This document shows, in pieces, positions 25,861 to 34,117 of a stretch of DNA of 64,000 nucleotides. The DNA comes from Prevotellaceae bacterium KH2P17 (GTDB taxonomy: Bacteria > Bacteroidota > Bacteroidia > Bacteroidales > Bacteroidaceae). The position numbers and the translations under genes are program-made. Location: the NCBI GenBank assembly GCA_900199655.1, contig FZRE01000009.1, positions 1 to 64,000 of the forward strand, read 5' to 3'. Positions within the stretch are counted from its first letter, which is position 1. Each line of letters starts with the position of its first letter. The notes beneath the pieces are model-generated. The model was not told the origin of the DNA. It did not search any database and saw only the letters and a program-made list of their open reading frames with translations.

Positions 25861-25947
25861 ATGAGTAACGTGTACGCATCTTACTTTTACTTTTATTTTT
25901 ACTTTGCAAGTAATTGTAAAGCGGGAAGTTGCGTGTCATTTAACTGA
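25861..25947 (+). CDS. Phe/Tyr-rich leader peptide of the aromatic operon
   Basis: A 28-codon frame with eight alternating Tyr and Phe codons in a row (residues 8-15 YFYFYFYF), preceded by Tyr5 and followed near the end by Phe27. Of 28 residues, five are Phe and five Tyr. The stop is at 25945-25947. The codons for residues 18-22 overlap the antiterminator strand AAGCGGGA (25919-25926). Placement between an operon promoter and pheA, with a terminator just downstream, is the layout of a ribosome-stalling attenuator that senses charged tRNA-Phe and tRNA-Tyr. Confidence 0.88.
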   Translation: MSNVYASYFYFYFYFASNCKAGSCVSFN

Positions 25948-26007
25948 TGGTTAACGAGTATGAGAACATACAAAACGGTCCCGCTTACAATGAGCAGGGC
26001 CGTTTTT
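25919..26007 (+). promoter_or_regulatory. Attenuator of the phe/tyr operon (antiterminator and terminator)
   Basis: The terminator is a hairpin from 25972 to 26007: AAAACGGTCCCGCT pairs with AGCAGGGCCGTTTT (one or two mismatches) and ends in T residues. The segment AAGCGGGA (25919-25926) is perfectly complementary to TCCCGCTT (25979-25986) in the left arm. Pairing of these two excludes the terminator. A ribosome stalled on the Tyr/Phe run (codons at 25882-25905) leaves AAGCGGGA mostly free; a ribosome that reaches the stop covers or passes it and allows the terminator to form. Confidence 0.85.
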
Positions 26008-26025
26008 CGTTAGATATGAGAAATC

Positions 26026-26853
26026 ATGAGAAGAGTAGCCATACAGGGCGAGATGGGGTCTTTCCACGACATTGCAGCCCATGAGTATTTCCGGAGCGAG
26101 CAGATACAGCTGATATGTTGCTCCACCTTCGAGGAAGTATTTGAGAACATCAAGCGCGATAGCACCGTTATCGGCATGCTGGCCATAGAGAACACCATCG
26201 CAGGGTCGCTGCTCCACAACTACGACCTCATGCGCTCCTCGGGCACAACCATCGTAGGCGAGCACAAGCTGCACATCCAGCACTGCATCTGCTGCTTGCC
26301 GGACGACGACTGGGCGACCGTTACCGAGGTGCATTCACACCCCGTGGCGCTGATGCAGTGCAGGGGTTTCTTGGCCAATCATCCCGACATGAAGGCCGTT
26401 GAAGCAGAGGATACGGCCGGCGCGGCACAGTATATCAGCTCGCACGGGTGCCGCGGCTGGGCTGCCATCTGCCACCCCGATGCCGCCCGCATGTACGGCC
26501 TCAAGGTGCTGGAAGACCACATCGAGGACAACAAGCACAACTTTACGCGCTTCCTGGTGGTGAGTAATCCGCGCAAGGCCGACTTCCTCCGCCCGCTCGA
26601 AAAGTCGGACAAGGCCAGCTTGGTGTTCTCGTTGCCGCACGCGGAGGGCAGCCTTTCGAAGGTGCTCACCATCCTTTCGTTCTACGACATCAACCTCACG
26701 AAGATACAGTCGCTGCCCATCATCGGGCATGAGTGGGAGTACCTGTTCTACGTGGATGTAACTTTCAGCAGCCTGACCCGCTACCGGCAGTCGATTGATG
26801 CCATCATCCCGCTCACCAGCGAGCTCAAGATACTGGGCGAATATCAGGAATAG
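26026..26853 (+). CDS. pheA: Prephenate dehydratase (PheA, no chorismate mutase domain)
   Basis: 275 residues. The catalytic domain has the motif GEMGSFHDIAA, the ENTIAGSLLHNYDL segment and the TRF motif (NKHNFTRFLVV). A C-terminal ACT domain follows (KASLVFSLPHAEGSLSKVLT...WEYLFYVDV). It converts prephenate to phenylpyruvate. The ACT domain motif usually written ESRP reads QSLP here, so Phe feedback binding may differ. There is no chorismate mutase domain; that activity is supplied by the fusion two genes downstream. The start lies 18 bases after the attenuator. Confidence 0.95.
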   Translation: MRRVAIQGEMGSFHDIAAHEYFRSEQIQLICCSTFEEVFENIKRDSTVIGMLAIENTIAGSLLHNYDLMRSSGTTIVGEHKLHIQHCICCLPDDDWATVTEVHSHPVALMQCRGFLANHPDMKAVEAEDTAGAAQYISSHGCRGWAAICHPDAARMYGLKVLEDHIEDNKHNFTRFLVVSNPRKADFLRPLEKSDKASLVFSLPHAEGSLSKVLTILSFYDINLTKIQSLPIIGHEWEYLFYVDVTFSSLTRYRQSIDAIIPLTSELKILGEYQE

Positions 26854-26901
26854 AAGGCCTCTGGTACTACGTGATTAATAACCTGAAACATACAGACAGA
26901 C

Positions 26902-28074
26902 ATGATACAACCTGCAAACAGACTCGATACAGTACAGGAATACTACTTCAGCCGCAAGCTGAAGGAAGTGGCAAAGATGAACGCCGCCGGGCAGAACGTT
27001 ATCTCGCTGGCCATCGGGAGCCCCGACATGCCGCCCTCGGAGCAAACCGTCAGCAAGCTCTGCGAGGTGGCCCGCGACCCTTCGGCGCATGGTTACCAGC
27101 CCACGATGGGCACTCCCGAGCTGCGTCGGGCTATGGCTTCGTTCTACCGCAAGTGGTATGGAGTGGAGCTGAACGCCGACTCCGAGATACAGCCGCTTAT
27201 CGGCAGCAAGGAGGGAATACTGCATGTAACGCTCGCCTTCGTAAATCCGGGCGAGCAGGTGCTGGTTCCCAACCCCGGATATCCTACCTACACGTCGCTC
27301 AGCAGGATACTGGGAGCCGAGGTGGTGAACTACAATCTGCGTGAAGACAACGGCTGGCAGCCCGACTTCCGGGAGCTGGAAGGCCTCGACTTGAGCCGTG
27401 TAAGGCTCATGTGGACCAACTATCCCAACATGCCTACGGGCGGTGATGCCCGGCGGGAGACGTACGAAAGGCTGGTGGAGTTTGCCAGAAGGCACAATAT
27501 AGTTGTGGTAAACGACAATCCCTACAGCTTTATTCTGAACCCGAAGCCCATGTCCTTGCTCCAGATACCTGGCGCCAAGGACTGCTGCATCGAGTTCAAC
27601 TCCATGTCGAAGAGCTTCAACATGCCCGGCTGGCGCGTGGGTTTGTGTGCCTCCAACGCCCGGTTTATCAGCTGGATACTGAAGATTAAGAGCAACATAG
27701 ACAGCGGAATGTTCCGCGGCATACAGCTGGCGGCGGCCGAGGCTTACAACACCAACACCGCAGAGTGGCACCGGGAGTACAACATAGAGACCTATCAGCG
27801 CCGCCGCAACGTGGCCGAGCAGATTATGAGAGCGCTGGGTTGCACCTACGACCCGGCACAAGTGGGCATGTTCCTGTGGGGCAAGATACCCGCCGGATAT
27901 GCCGATGCGGAGGAACTGACGGAACGAGTACTGCACGAAGCCAGGGTATTCATCACTCCCGGATTTATCTTCGGTTCCAACGGCAGGCGGCATATCCGCA
28001 TCAGTCTTTGTGCCAAAGACGAGCTGATAGGTGAGGCCCTGGAGCGGATAAAGTCAGTTTTCAAGCAATCATAA
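26902..28074 (+). CDS. Aromatic amino acid aminotransferase (class I/II PLP enzyme)
   Basis: 390 residues, fold type I. The substrate-recognition region LAIGSPDMPPS, the PLP-anchoring Asp in NDNPYSF, the Schiff-base Lys in NSMSKSFNMPGWRVG and the C-terminal Arg in RHIRISLC are present. In this operon it should convert phenylpyruvate and 4-hydroxyphenylpyruvate to Phe and Tyr. The same family includes LL-diaminopimelate-type and alanine aminotransferases, so the specificity is inferred from context. It starts 48 bases after pheA. Confidence 0.88.
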   Translation: MIQPANRLDTVQEYYFSRKLKEVAKMNAAGQNVISLAIGSPDMPPSEQTVSKLCEVARDPSAHGYQPTMGTPELRRAMASFYRKWYGVELNADSEIQPLIGSKEGILHVTLAFVNPGEQVLVPNPGYPTYTSLSRILGAEVVNYNLREDNGWQPDFRELEGLDLSRVRLMWTNYPNMPTGGDARRETYERLVEFARRHNIVVVNDNPYSFILNPKPMSLLQIPGAKDCCIEFNSMSKSFNMPGWRVGLCASNARFISWILKIKSNIDSGMFRGIQLAAAEAYNTNTAEWHREYNIETYQRRRNVAEQIMRALGCTYDPAQVGMFLWGKIPAGYADAEELTERVLHEARVFITPGFIFGSNGRRHIRISLCAKDELIGEALERIKSVFKQS

Positions 28075-28088
28075 ATAAAGAACAAGAT

Positions 28089-29153
28089 ATGGAATTGGAC
28101 CTTTTACCATTGAATTTACCGAGTGACAACGAACGCCCCATCGTCATTGCAGGCCCCTGTTCGGCCGAAACGGAGGAGCAAGTGATGACCACCGCCCGCC
28201 AGCTGAAGCAGAAGGGATGCCACATGTTCCGTGCCGGAGTGTGGAAACCACGCACCAAACCGGGCGGTTTCGAGGGCAACGGAGAGGCTGCCTTGCCCTG
28301 GATGAAGGCCGTGAAGGACGAAACCGGCATGCTCGTAGCTACCGAGGTGGCCAAGCCGGAGCATGTGGAGCTCTGCCTGAAGTACGGTATCGACATCCTC
28401 TGGATAGGCGCCCGCACCACTGCCAACCCCTTTGCGATGCAGGATTTGGCCGACTCGCTCCAGGGCGTTGACGTACCCGTGTTCGTCAAAAACCCCGTCA
28501 ATCCCGACCTTGAGCTGTGGATAGGCGCCATGGAGCGCATCAACCAGGCCGGCGTTAAGCGCATGGCGGCCATTCACCGCGGCTTCTCAAGCTACGACAA
28601 GAAGATATATCGCAACCTGCCCATGTGGCAGATAGCGATGGAACTGCACCGTCGCGTGCCCAACCTGCCCATCATCTGCGACCCCAGTCACATCGGCGGG
28701 CGCCGCGAGCTGATAGCTCCGCTCTGCCAGCAGGCCATGGACTTGGGCTTCGACGGCCTCTTGGTAGAGAGCCACTGCTGCCCCGACGAGGCCTGGAGCG
28801 ACGCCAAGCAGCAGGTTACGCCCGATGTGCTGGACTACATCCTGAGCCTGCTTGTGGTGCGCGACGAGCACTCCACGACCGAAGGAATTACCCTCTTGCG
28901 CAAGCAAATAGACGAACTGGACAACGAACTCATGGAGTTGCTGGTCAAGCGCATGCGTGTTTGCCGCGAGATAGGGCAGTACAAGAAGGAGCACAACATG
29001 ACGGTGTTCCAGGCGAACCGCTACAACGAGATACTGGAAAAGCGCGGTGCGCAGGGCTCGCTGCTGGGTATGGACGCCGAATTCATAGCCCGCGTGTTCG
29101 AGGGAGTGCACGAGGAGAGCGTCCGTCAGCAAATGAAAATCATCAACCAGTAA
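28089..29153 (+). CDS. DAHP synthase fused to chorismate mutase
   Basis: 354 residues. Residues 1-260 form a type I-beta (KDO8P-like) DAHP synthase: GPCSAETEEQ, FRAGVWKPRTKPGGFEG and PIICDPSHIGGRRELI. The C-terminal 80 or so residues are an AroQ chorismate mutase (LLRKQIDELDNELMELLVKR, then RVCREIGQYKKEH). It catalyses the first step of the shikimate pathway and the branch-point rearrangement of chorismate to prephenate, explaining the mono-functional PheA upstream. The mutase domain may also serve as a feedback-sensing domain, as in related fusions. Confidence 0.95.
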   Translation: MELDLLPLNLPSDNERPIVIAGPCSAETEEQVMTTARQLKQKGCHMFRAGVWKPRTKPGGFEGNGEAALPWMKAVKDETGMLVATEVAKPEHVELCLKYGIDILWIGARTTANPFAMQDLADSLQGVDVPVFVKNPVNPDLELWIGAMERINQAGVKRMAAIHRGFSSYDKKIYRNLPMWQIAMELHRRVPNLPIICDPSHIGGRRELIAPLCQQAMDLGFDGLLVESHCCPDEAWSDAKQQVTPDVLDYILSLLVVRDEHSTTEGITLLRKQIDELDNELMELLVKRMRVCREIGQYKKEHNMTVFQANRYNEILEKRGAQGSLLGMDAEFIARVFEGVHEESVRQQMKIINQ

Positions 29154-29297
29154 CCAGACAAAGTAACAAACGGAGGAACAGAGGAAGCCATGAAGCCACA
29201 AAGAGCTGCGCTGCCGTGGCCTTGCCAACGTGCTGCGGTGCTGCTCCGGCTGGTTTTCCGGCCTCTTTCTGCAAGGCTGAAGGCCAAGTTTTGAATT

Positions 29298-30074
29298 ATG
29301 AGAATATTGATTTTGGGAGCAGGAAAGATGGGAAGTTTCTTCATCGACCTGCTGAGTTTTGACCACGAGGTGGCCGTTTTTGAGAAAGACCCGCGGCGCA
29401 TGCGCTTCACGTACAACTGCCAGCGCTTTACCAAAGTTGAGGAGATAAAGGCTTTCAGGCCCGAACTGCTCATCAACGCCGTAACGGTAAAGTTCACCTT
29501 GCCGGCCTTCGAAGAGGTGCTGCCGTACCTGCCGGCCGAGTGCATCATCAGCGATATCAGCTCCGTAAAGACCGGGCTGAAGGACTTCTACGAGCATTGC
29601 GGCCACCCGTACGTGAGCACCCATCCGATGTTCGGCCCCACCTTTGCCAACCTGAACCAGCTGAGCGAGGAGAACGCCATCATCATCAACGAGGGCGACT
29701 ACATGGGGCGCATCTTCTTCAAGGACCTTTACCGGAAGCTGGGGCTCAACATCTACGAGTACACCTTTGACGAGCATGACCGCACGGTGGCCTACTCGCT
29801 GAGCATCCCCTTCGTGAGCACGTTTGTGTTTGCTGCCGTGATGAAGCACCAGGACGCGCCCGGAACAACCTTCAAGCGCCACATGAAGATTGCCAAAGGC
29901 GTGCTGTCGGAAGACGACTACCTGCTGCAGGAAATCCTCTTCAACCCCTACACGCACGACCAAGTGGCCCAGATACGCACCGAACTCAAGCAACTGCTCG
30001 AAATCATAGACCACAAGGACGCCGACGGAATGAAGGACTATCTGACCAAAATACGGAAACACGTAAGGGAATAG
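29298..30074 (+). CDS. tyrA: Prephenate dehydrogenase
   Basis: 258 residues. The Rossmann motif GAGKMGSFF (7-15) is followed by the family segments ISDISSVKTGLKDFY and VSTHPMFGPTFA, and by the C-terminal helical dimerisation region with HDRTVAYSLSIPF. It oxidises prephenate to 4-hydroxyphenylpyruvate. The protein lacks an ACT domain. It follows the DAHP synthase-mutase fusion by 144 bases, a stretch with no obvious gene or promoter, and is the last gene before a strong terminator. Confidence 0.93.
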   Translation: MRILILGAGKMGSFFIDLLSFDHEVAVFEKDPRRMRFTYNCQRFTKVEEIKAFRPELLINAVTVKFTLPAFEEVLPYLPAECIISDISSVKTGLKDFYEHCGHPYVSTHPMFGPTFANLNQLSEENAIIINEGDYMGRIFFKDLYRKLGLNIYEYTFDEHDRTVAYSLSIPFVSTFVFAAVMKHQDAPGTTFKRHMKIAKGVLSEDDYLLQEILFNPYTHDQVAQIRTELKQLLEIIDHKDADGMKDYLTKIRKHVRE

Positions 30075-30090
30075 CACCCGAGGACAATAA

Positions 30091-30148
30091 AAAACAAGGG
30101 CCATCGTTGTGATGATGAACAATCACCTACGACGATGGCCCTTGTTTT
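30091..30148 (+). terminator. Terminator of the aromatic operon, overlapping the next start
   Basis: A 17-bp stem pairs 30091-30107 (AAAACAAGGGCCATCGT) with 30132-30148 around a loop of about 24 bases. The arm ends with TTTT. The start codon of the following gene (30135-30137) lies inside the right arm. Confidence 0.85.
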
Positions 30149-31076
30149 ATTGCTGCTTGATATCTTCACTTTCGTGGAGCTGAACTGCGAGAACATGTTC
30201 GATTGCGTGGACGACAGCCTCACGCAGGACGAGGAGTTCCTGCCCCAGAGCTACCACCACTGGACGCGTACCCGCTACTGGCGCAAGCTGAACCGCATAG
30301 GGCAGGAAATCATTTCGTGCGGAGCAGACGGCCGGGAGTGGGCTTTGCCCGATATGGTTGCACTCTGCGAGGTCGAAAACGACAGCGTGATGCGCGACCT
30401 GACCCGGCGCTCGCTGCTGCGCAAAGCTGGCTACGAGTACCTTATGACCAGCTCGCCCGACGTGCGTGGCATTGACGTTGCCCTGCTGTACTCGCCCTTT
30501 ACGTTCCTGCCCGTGAGCCATTACGCCCTGCGCGTGGAGCCCGTCAGGGGCATGCGGCCTACGCGCGACATCCTTTATGTGAAAGGAGTAGGGCGCAGCG
30601 GCGATACGCTCCACGTTTTCGTTGTCCACGCTCCGAGCCGTTCGGGCGGCGAGTTGGAAACGCGGCCGCACCGCATGCAGGTCTCACGGCGGCTGTGCCA
30701 GTCGGTCGATTCCATCCGTCTTGCGGAGCCGGAGGCCAGGATTCTGGTTGCCGGCGACTTCAACGACACTGCCGGCAACGCCTCCCTGCGCCATCTGGAG
30801 CTCCACGGCATGGTGCACGTATCAGCCGGGGCACAGGGCAGCCATGGTGCCCGGGGCACCTATTGGTATAGGGGCGGGTGGGAGAGTATTGACCATGTGT
30901 TCTGCTCGCCCCGCCTGGCAGCAAGGGTGGAGGGCTGCAGGATTGGCGACGAACCTTTCCTGCTGACGGACGACGGGCAGTATGGAGGCCTCAAGCCCCG
31001 CCGCACCTACATCGGCCCCCGTTATCAGGACGGGTTCAGCGACCATCTGCCGCTGATTGTGAAGTTCAGCTATTAG
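30135..31076 (+). CDS. Endonuclease/exonuclease/phosphatase-family protein
   Basis: 313 residues of the EEP fold: VELNCENMFD with the metal-binding Asn and Glu, ALCEVEND, VHAPSRSGG in place of the usual VHxxS, GDFND, and the final SDHLPLI with the catalytic His. The family in Bacteroidetes normally starts with a signal peptide; here the N-terminus is only MALVLLLLDI, which is hydrophobic but short and lacks an AxA site. The ATG lies inside the tyrA terminator and no other in-frame ATG exists upstream before a stop. Substrate unknown. Confidence 0.85.
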   Translation: MALVLLLLDIFTFVELNCENMFDCVDDSLTQDEEFLPQSYHHWTRTRYWRKLNRIGQEIISCGADGREWALPDMVALCEVENDSVMRDLTRRSLLRKAGYEYLMTSSPDVRGIDVALLYSPFTFLPVSHYALRVEPVRGMRPTRDILYVKGVGRSGDTLHVFVVHAPSRSGGELETRPHRMQVSRRLCQSVDSIRLAEPEARILVAGDFNDTAGNASLRHLELHGMVHVSAGAQGSHGARGTYWYRGGWESIDHVFCSPRLAARVEGCRIGDEPFLLTDDGQYGGLKPRRTYIGPRYQDGFSDHLPLIVKFSY

Positions 31077-31215
31077 CCTTTTTCGCAGGCTCGCCGCAGT
31101 CTGTACGGGGCTGTCATTTCAATCCGTTGCATTCTTTTTTCGTTTGTTTCTTCCTCTTTCTGTCCGCGTGTTTCACTTTTTCCGGGTGTCGTAAAAACCC
31201 AGCCGGAGGTGCCGA
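31077..31215. other. Spacer before the repeat
   Basis: No gene, terminator stem or promoter of good quality is seen here; the stretch is T-rich on the + strand and may act as a weak rho-type end for the preceding gene. Confidence 0.3.
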
Positions 31216-31303
31216 AGCTATGCTTCAGGAACTTTCGACAAGTGTCGCACGATTGTGCGACACTTGTCACACATGAATTCGACACTTGTCGAAAGTTCCC
31301 GAA
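31216..31303. repeat. 22-bp-period dyad array, copy 3
   Basis: Dyads CGACAAGTGTCG (31236), CGACACTTGTCA (31258) and CGACACTTGTCG (31280) with 10-base spacers, preceded by an AGCTATGCTTC unit and bracketed by ACTTTCGACA and TGTCGAAAGT. It lies between the EEP-family gene and ffh. Confidence 0.87.
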
Positions 31304-31388
31304 TGGCTCCTGCAAGCCGACGAAAAGAGCCCCGCGTTAAATTTATACAAAACAAGTTGGTTTTTCTTTCTTATTCATCTTATTATCA

Positions 31389-31396
31389 GTATCTTT
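31389..31396 (+). promoter_or_regulatory. -7 box of ffh
   Basis: TATCTTTG, 30 bases before the ffh ATG. The -33 element is not clear. Confidence 0.4.
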
Positions 31397-31426
31397 GTAG
31401 GATATTACAAAAAGATTAAAAAAATC

Positions 31427-32770
31427 ATGTTCGAAAATCTGAGTGACAGACTTGAACGCTCGTTTAAGATACTGAAAGGTGAAGGAAAAATCACCGAAAT
31501 CAATGTTGCCGAAACGCTCAAAGACGTGCGCAGAGCCTTGCTGGATGCCGATGTCAACTACAAGGTTGCTAAGAGTTTTACCGATACGGTGAGGCAAAAA
31601 GCAATGGGAATGAACGTGCTTACGGCCGTGAAACCCGGACAGTTGATGGTCAAAATCGTTCACGACGAGCTGGCGGAGCTCATGGGCGGCGAGGCTGCTG
31701 ACCTGAAGCTGACCGGCCGGCCGGCCGTTATCCTGATGTCGGGACTGCAAGGTTCGGGCAAGACTACGTTCACCGGCAAGCTGGCTAACCTGCTCAAGAC
31801 CAAGCAACACAGGAAACCGCTGCTCGTGGCCTGCGACGTTTACCGCCCCGCCGCCATCCAGCAGCTCACGGTTGTGGCCGGACAGATAGGCGTGCCCGTG
31901 TACAGCGAGCCGGAGAACAAGAACGTGAACGAGATAGCCCGGCATGCCATCCAGGAGGCCAAGGCCAAGGGCAACGACGTTGTCATCATCGATACCGCCG
32001 GCCGACTGGCCGTAGACGAACAGATGATGGACGAGATTGCCTCGCTCAAGGAGGCCGTAAATCCGGATGAGACGCTCTTTGTGGTCGACTCCATGACCGG
32101 CCAGGATGCCGTGAACACGGCCAAGGAGTTCAACGACAGGCTCGACTTTGACGGCGTGGTGCTGACCAAACTCGACGGCGATACCCGCGGCGGCGCTGCC
32201 CTCAGCATCCGTACGGTGGTCACCAAGCCCATCAAGTTCATCGGTACCGGTGAGAAAATGGAGGCCATTGATGTGTTCCACCCTTCCCGCATGGCCGACC
32301 GCATCCTCGGAATGGGCGATGTGGTTACGCTGGTGGAGCGTGCCCAGGAGCAGTTTGACGAGGAGGAAGCCAAGCGACTGCAGAAGAAGATACAGAAAAA
32401 CAAGTTCGATTTCAACGACTTTCTCGGTCAGATAGAGCAAATAAAGAAGATGGGAAACCTCAAGGACCTGGCCGGCATGATTCCCGGTGTGGGCAAGGCT
32501 ATCAAGGATGTGGATATAGACGACAACGCCTTTAACGGCATCGAGGCCATTATTCGCAGCATGACACCCAAGGAACGCACTACTCCCGAGATACTCAACC
32601 AGAGCCGTAGGCAGCGCATAGCCAAGGGTTCGGGTACCAGTATTCAGGAGGTGAACCGGCTCATCAAGCAGTTCGACCAGACCCGCAAGATGATGAAGAT
32701 GGTTACAGGCAGCGGTATGCGCGGCATGATGGGTAAGATGAAAGGCATGCCCGGCATGCCCAAAATGTAA
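31427..32770 (+). CDS. ffh: Signal recognition particle protein Ffh
   Basis: 447 residues. N domain, then the G domain with GLQGSGKTTFTGKLA, DTAGRLAVDE and the TKLDGDTRGGAALS segment, and a Met-rich M domain that ends GMRGMMGKMKGMPGMPKM. Ffh binds the 4.5S RNA and signal sequences and delivers ribosomes to FtsY. Start at ATG 31427, where homology begins; the frame is open to 31286 through the repeat. No 4.5S RNA gene was found nearby. folD starts 12 bases after its stop. Confidence 0.97.
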   Translation: MFENLSDRLERSFKILKGEGKITEINVAETLKDVRRALLDADVNYKVAKSFTDTVRQKAMGMNVLTAVKPGQLMVKIVHDELAELMGGEAADLKLTGRPAVILMSGLQGSGKTTFTGKLANLLKTKQHRKPLLVACDVYRPAAIQQLTVVAGQIGVPVYSEPENKNVNEIARHAIQEAKAKGNDVVIIDTAGRLAVDEQMMDEIASLKEAVNPDETLFVVDSMTGQDAVNTAKEFNDRLDFDGVVLTKLDGDTRGGAALSIRTVVTKPIKFIGTGEKMEAIDVFHPSRMADRILGMGDVVTLVERAQEQFDEEEAKRLQKKIQKNKFDFNDFLGQIEQIKKMGNLKDLAGMIPGVGKAIKDVDIDDNAFNGIEAIIRSMTPKERTTPEILNQSRRQRIAKGSGTSIQEVNRLIKQFDQTRKMMKMVTGSGMRGMMGKMKGMPGMPKM

Positions 32771-32782
32771 AGAACGACTGAC

Positions 32783-33667
32783 ATGGCATATCAACTCATA
32801 GACGGCAAGGCTACGGCTACGGCCATCAAGGCCGAAATAGCGGAAGCGGTAAGGCTCCTGGTGGCCGGCGGCGGCAAGCAGCCTCACCTGGCTGCGGTGC
32901 TCGTTGGGCACGACGGAGGCTCGGAAACCTACGTGCGCAACAAGGTCATTGCCTGCGAGCAGTGCGGCTTCAAGTCGACGCTCATCAGGTTCGAGGCCGA
33001 TGTTACGGAGGCTGAACTGCTGGCCTGTGTCGACAAACTGAACCGAGACGAAGACGTCGACGGCTTCATCGTGCAGCTGCCTCTGCCCGTTCACATCGAC
33101 GAACAGAAGGTTATCATGGCCATAGACTACCGCAAGGACGTAGACGGATTTCATCCCGTAAACGTCGGCCGCATGGCTATCGGCCTGCCCTGTTTCATTT
33201 CCGCCACGCCACTGGGCATCCTTACGCTGCTCAACCACTATCATATAGCGACCAGCGGCAAGAAGTGCGTGGTGCTCGGACGCTCCAACATCGTGGGCAA
33301 ACCCATGGCCCAGCTCATGATGCAGAAGCACTACGGCGACGCCACTGTTACGGTGTGCCATTCCCACTCGGCAAACCTGAAGGAGGAATGCCGCCAGGCC
33401 GACATCATCATTGCAGCCATCGGCAAGCCCGACTTTGTAACTGCCGACATGGTGAAGGACGGGGCAGTCGTTATAGATGTAGGTACCACGCGCGTTGCCG
33501 ACGCCACTCGCAAGAGCGGTTTCCGCCTGAACGGCGACGTGAAGTTCGATGAGGTTGCGCCCAAGTGCAGCTTCATAACCCCTGTTCCGGGCGGAGTGGG
33601 GCCCATGACCATCTGCTCGCTGATGAAGAATACATTGGCGGCAGGCCGGCATGAATACTATCAGTAA
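32783..33667 (+). CDS. folD: Methylenetetrahydrofolate dehydrogenase/cyclohydrolase
   Basis: 294 residues. The catalytic Lys is in [12 protein letters not shown], and the signatures [24 protein letters not shown] (NADP site) and [14 protein letters not shown] are complete. FolD interconverts 5,10-methylene-, methenyl- and 10-formyl-THF. It lies directly after ffh and overlaps the next small TPR gene by 17 bases. Confidence 0.97.
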   Translation: MAYQLIDGKATATAIKAEIAEAVRLLVAGGGKQPHLAAVLVGHDGGSETYVRNKVIACEQCGFKSTLIRFEADVTEAELLACVDKLNRDEDVDGFIVQLPLPVHIDEQKVIMAIDYRKDVDGFHPVNVGRMAIGLPCFISATPLGILTLLNHYHIATSGKKCVVLGRSNIVGKPMAQLMMQKHYGDATVTVCHSHSANLKEECRQADIIIAAIGKPDFVTADMVKDGAVVIDVGTTRVADATRKSGFRLNGDVKFDEVAPKCSFITPVPGGVGPMTICSLMKNTLAAGRHEYYQ

Positions 33668-33866
33668 TCAAGATTATCCGCAACCAATGACCGCAGAAGA
33701 ATACTACAGGCTCGGTAATGAGCACCGGCGCAAAGGCGACTGGCAGCATGCCATCGACTGCTACATGGAAGCTATCGCCCTGGATCCTAACTCTCCGGCG
33801 GTTGAAGCAAAGGAAATGCTTGACAATATTCTGAATTTTTACGATAAGGATACATACAATCCTTGA
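33651..33866 (+). CDS. Small TPR protein
   Basis: 71 residues with one clear TPR hairpin ([20 protein letters not shown] followed by [20 protein letters not shown]). It starts within the end of folD; a second ATG at 33687 would avoid the overlap. It precedes the oxidoreductase operon by 13 bases. Such one-TPR proteins are found next to 2-oxoacid oxidoreductase genes in Bacteroidales, perhaps as assembly or docking factors, but this is inference. Confidence 0.8.
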   Translation: MNTISNQDYPQPMTAEEYYRLGNEHRRKGDWQHAIDCYMEAIALDPNSPAVEAKEMLDNILNFYDKDTYNP

Positions 33867-33879
33867 AAAAAAAGACATT

Positions 33880-34113
33880 ATGAGTAAGTTTAAGGGAGCT
33901 ATTGTGGTGGACACCAACAGGTGTAAAGGATGCCAACTCTGCGTAGTTGCGTGTCCCAAGCATGTGATTGCACTGGCACAAAAGAAAGTAAACGTCCACG
34001 GCTATCCATACGTTGAGGCTGCCAAACCAGAAGACTGTATTGGCTGTGCATCGTGTGGCATCGTTTGTCCCGATGGATGTATCACCGTTTATAAAAAGAA
34101 TATGGAGGCTTAG
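33880..34113 (+). CDS. korD: 2-oxoacid:ferredoxin oxidoreductase, ferredoxin-like delta subunit
   Basis: 77 residues with two [4Fe-4S] motifs: CKGCQLCVVACP and CIGCASCGIVCP. It is the electron-transfer subunit of the four-part oxidoreductase encoded by the next three genes. The gene order delta-alpha-beta-gamma is that of the KorDABC/Vor type. The start follows a purine-rich stretch and overlaps nothing. Confidence 0.9.
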   Translation: MSKFKGAIVVDTNRCKGCQLCVVACPKHVIALAQKKVNVHGYPYVEAAKPEDCIGCASCGIVCPDGCITVYKKNMEA

Positions 34114-34117
34114 AGAC

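Noticed and set aside
31343..33652. Open frame of 769 codons on the minus strand opposite ffh and folD
   Set aside because: Both + strand genes are unmistakable; the long antisense frame follows from their codon use.
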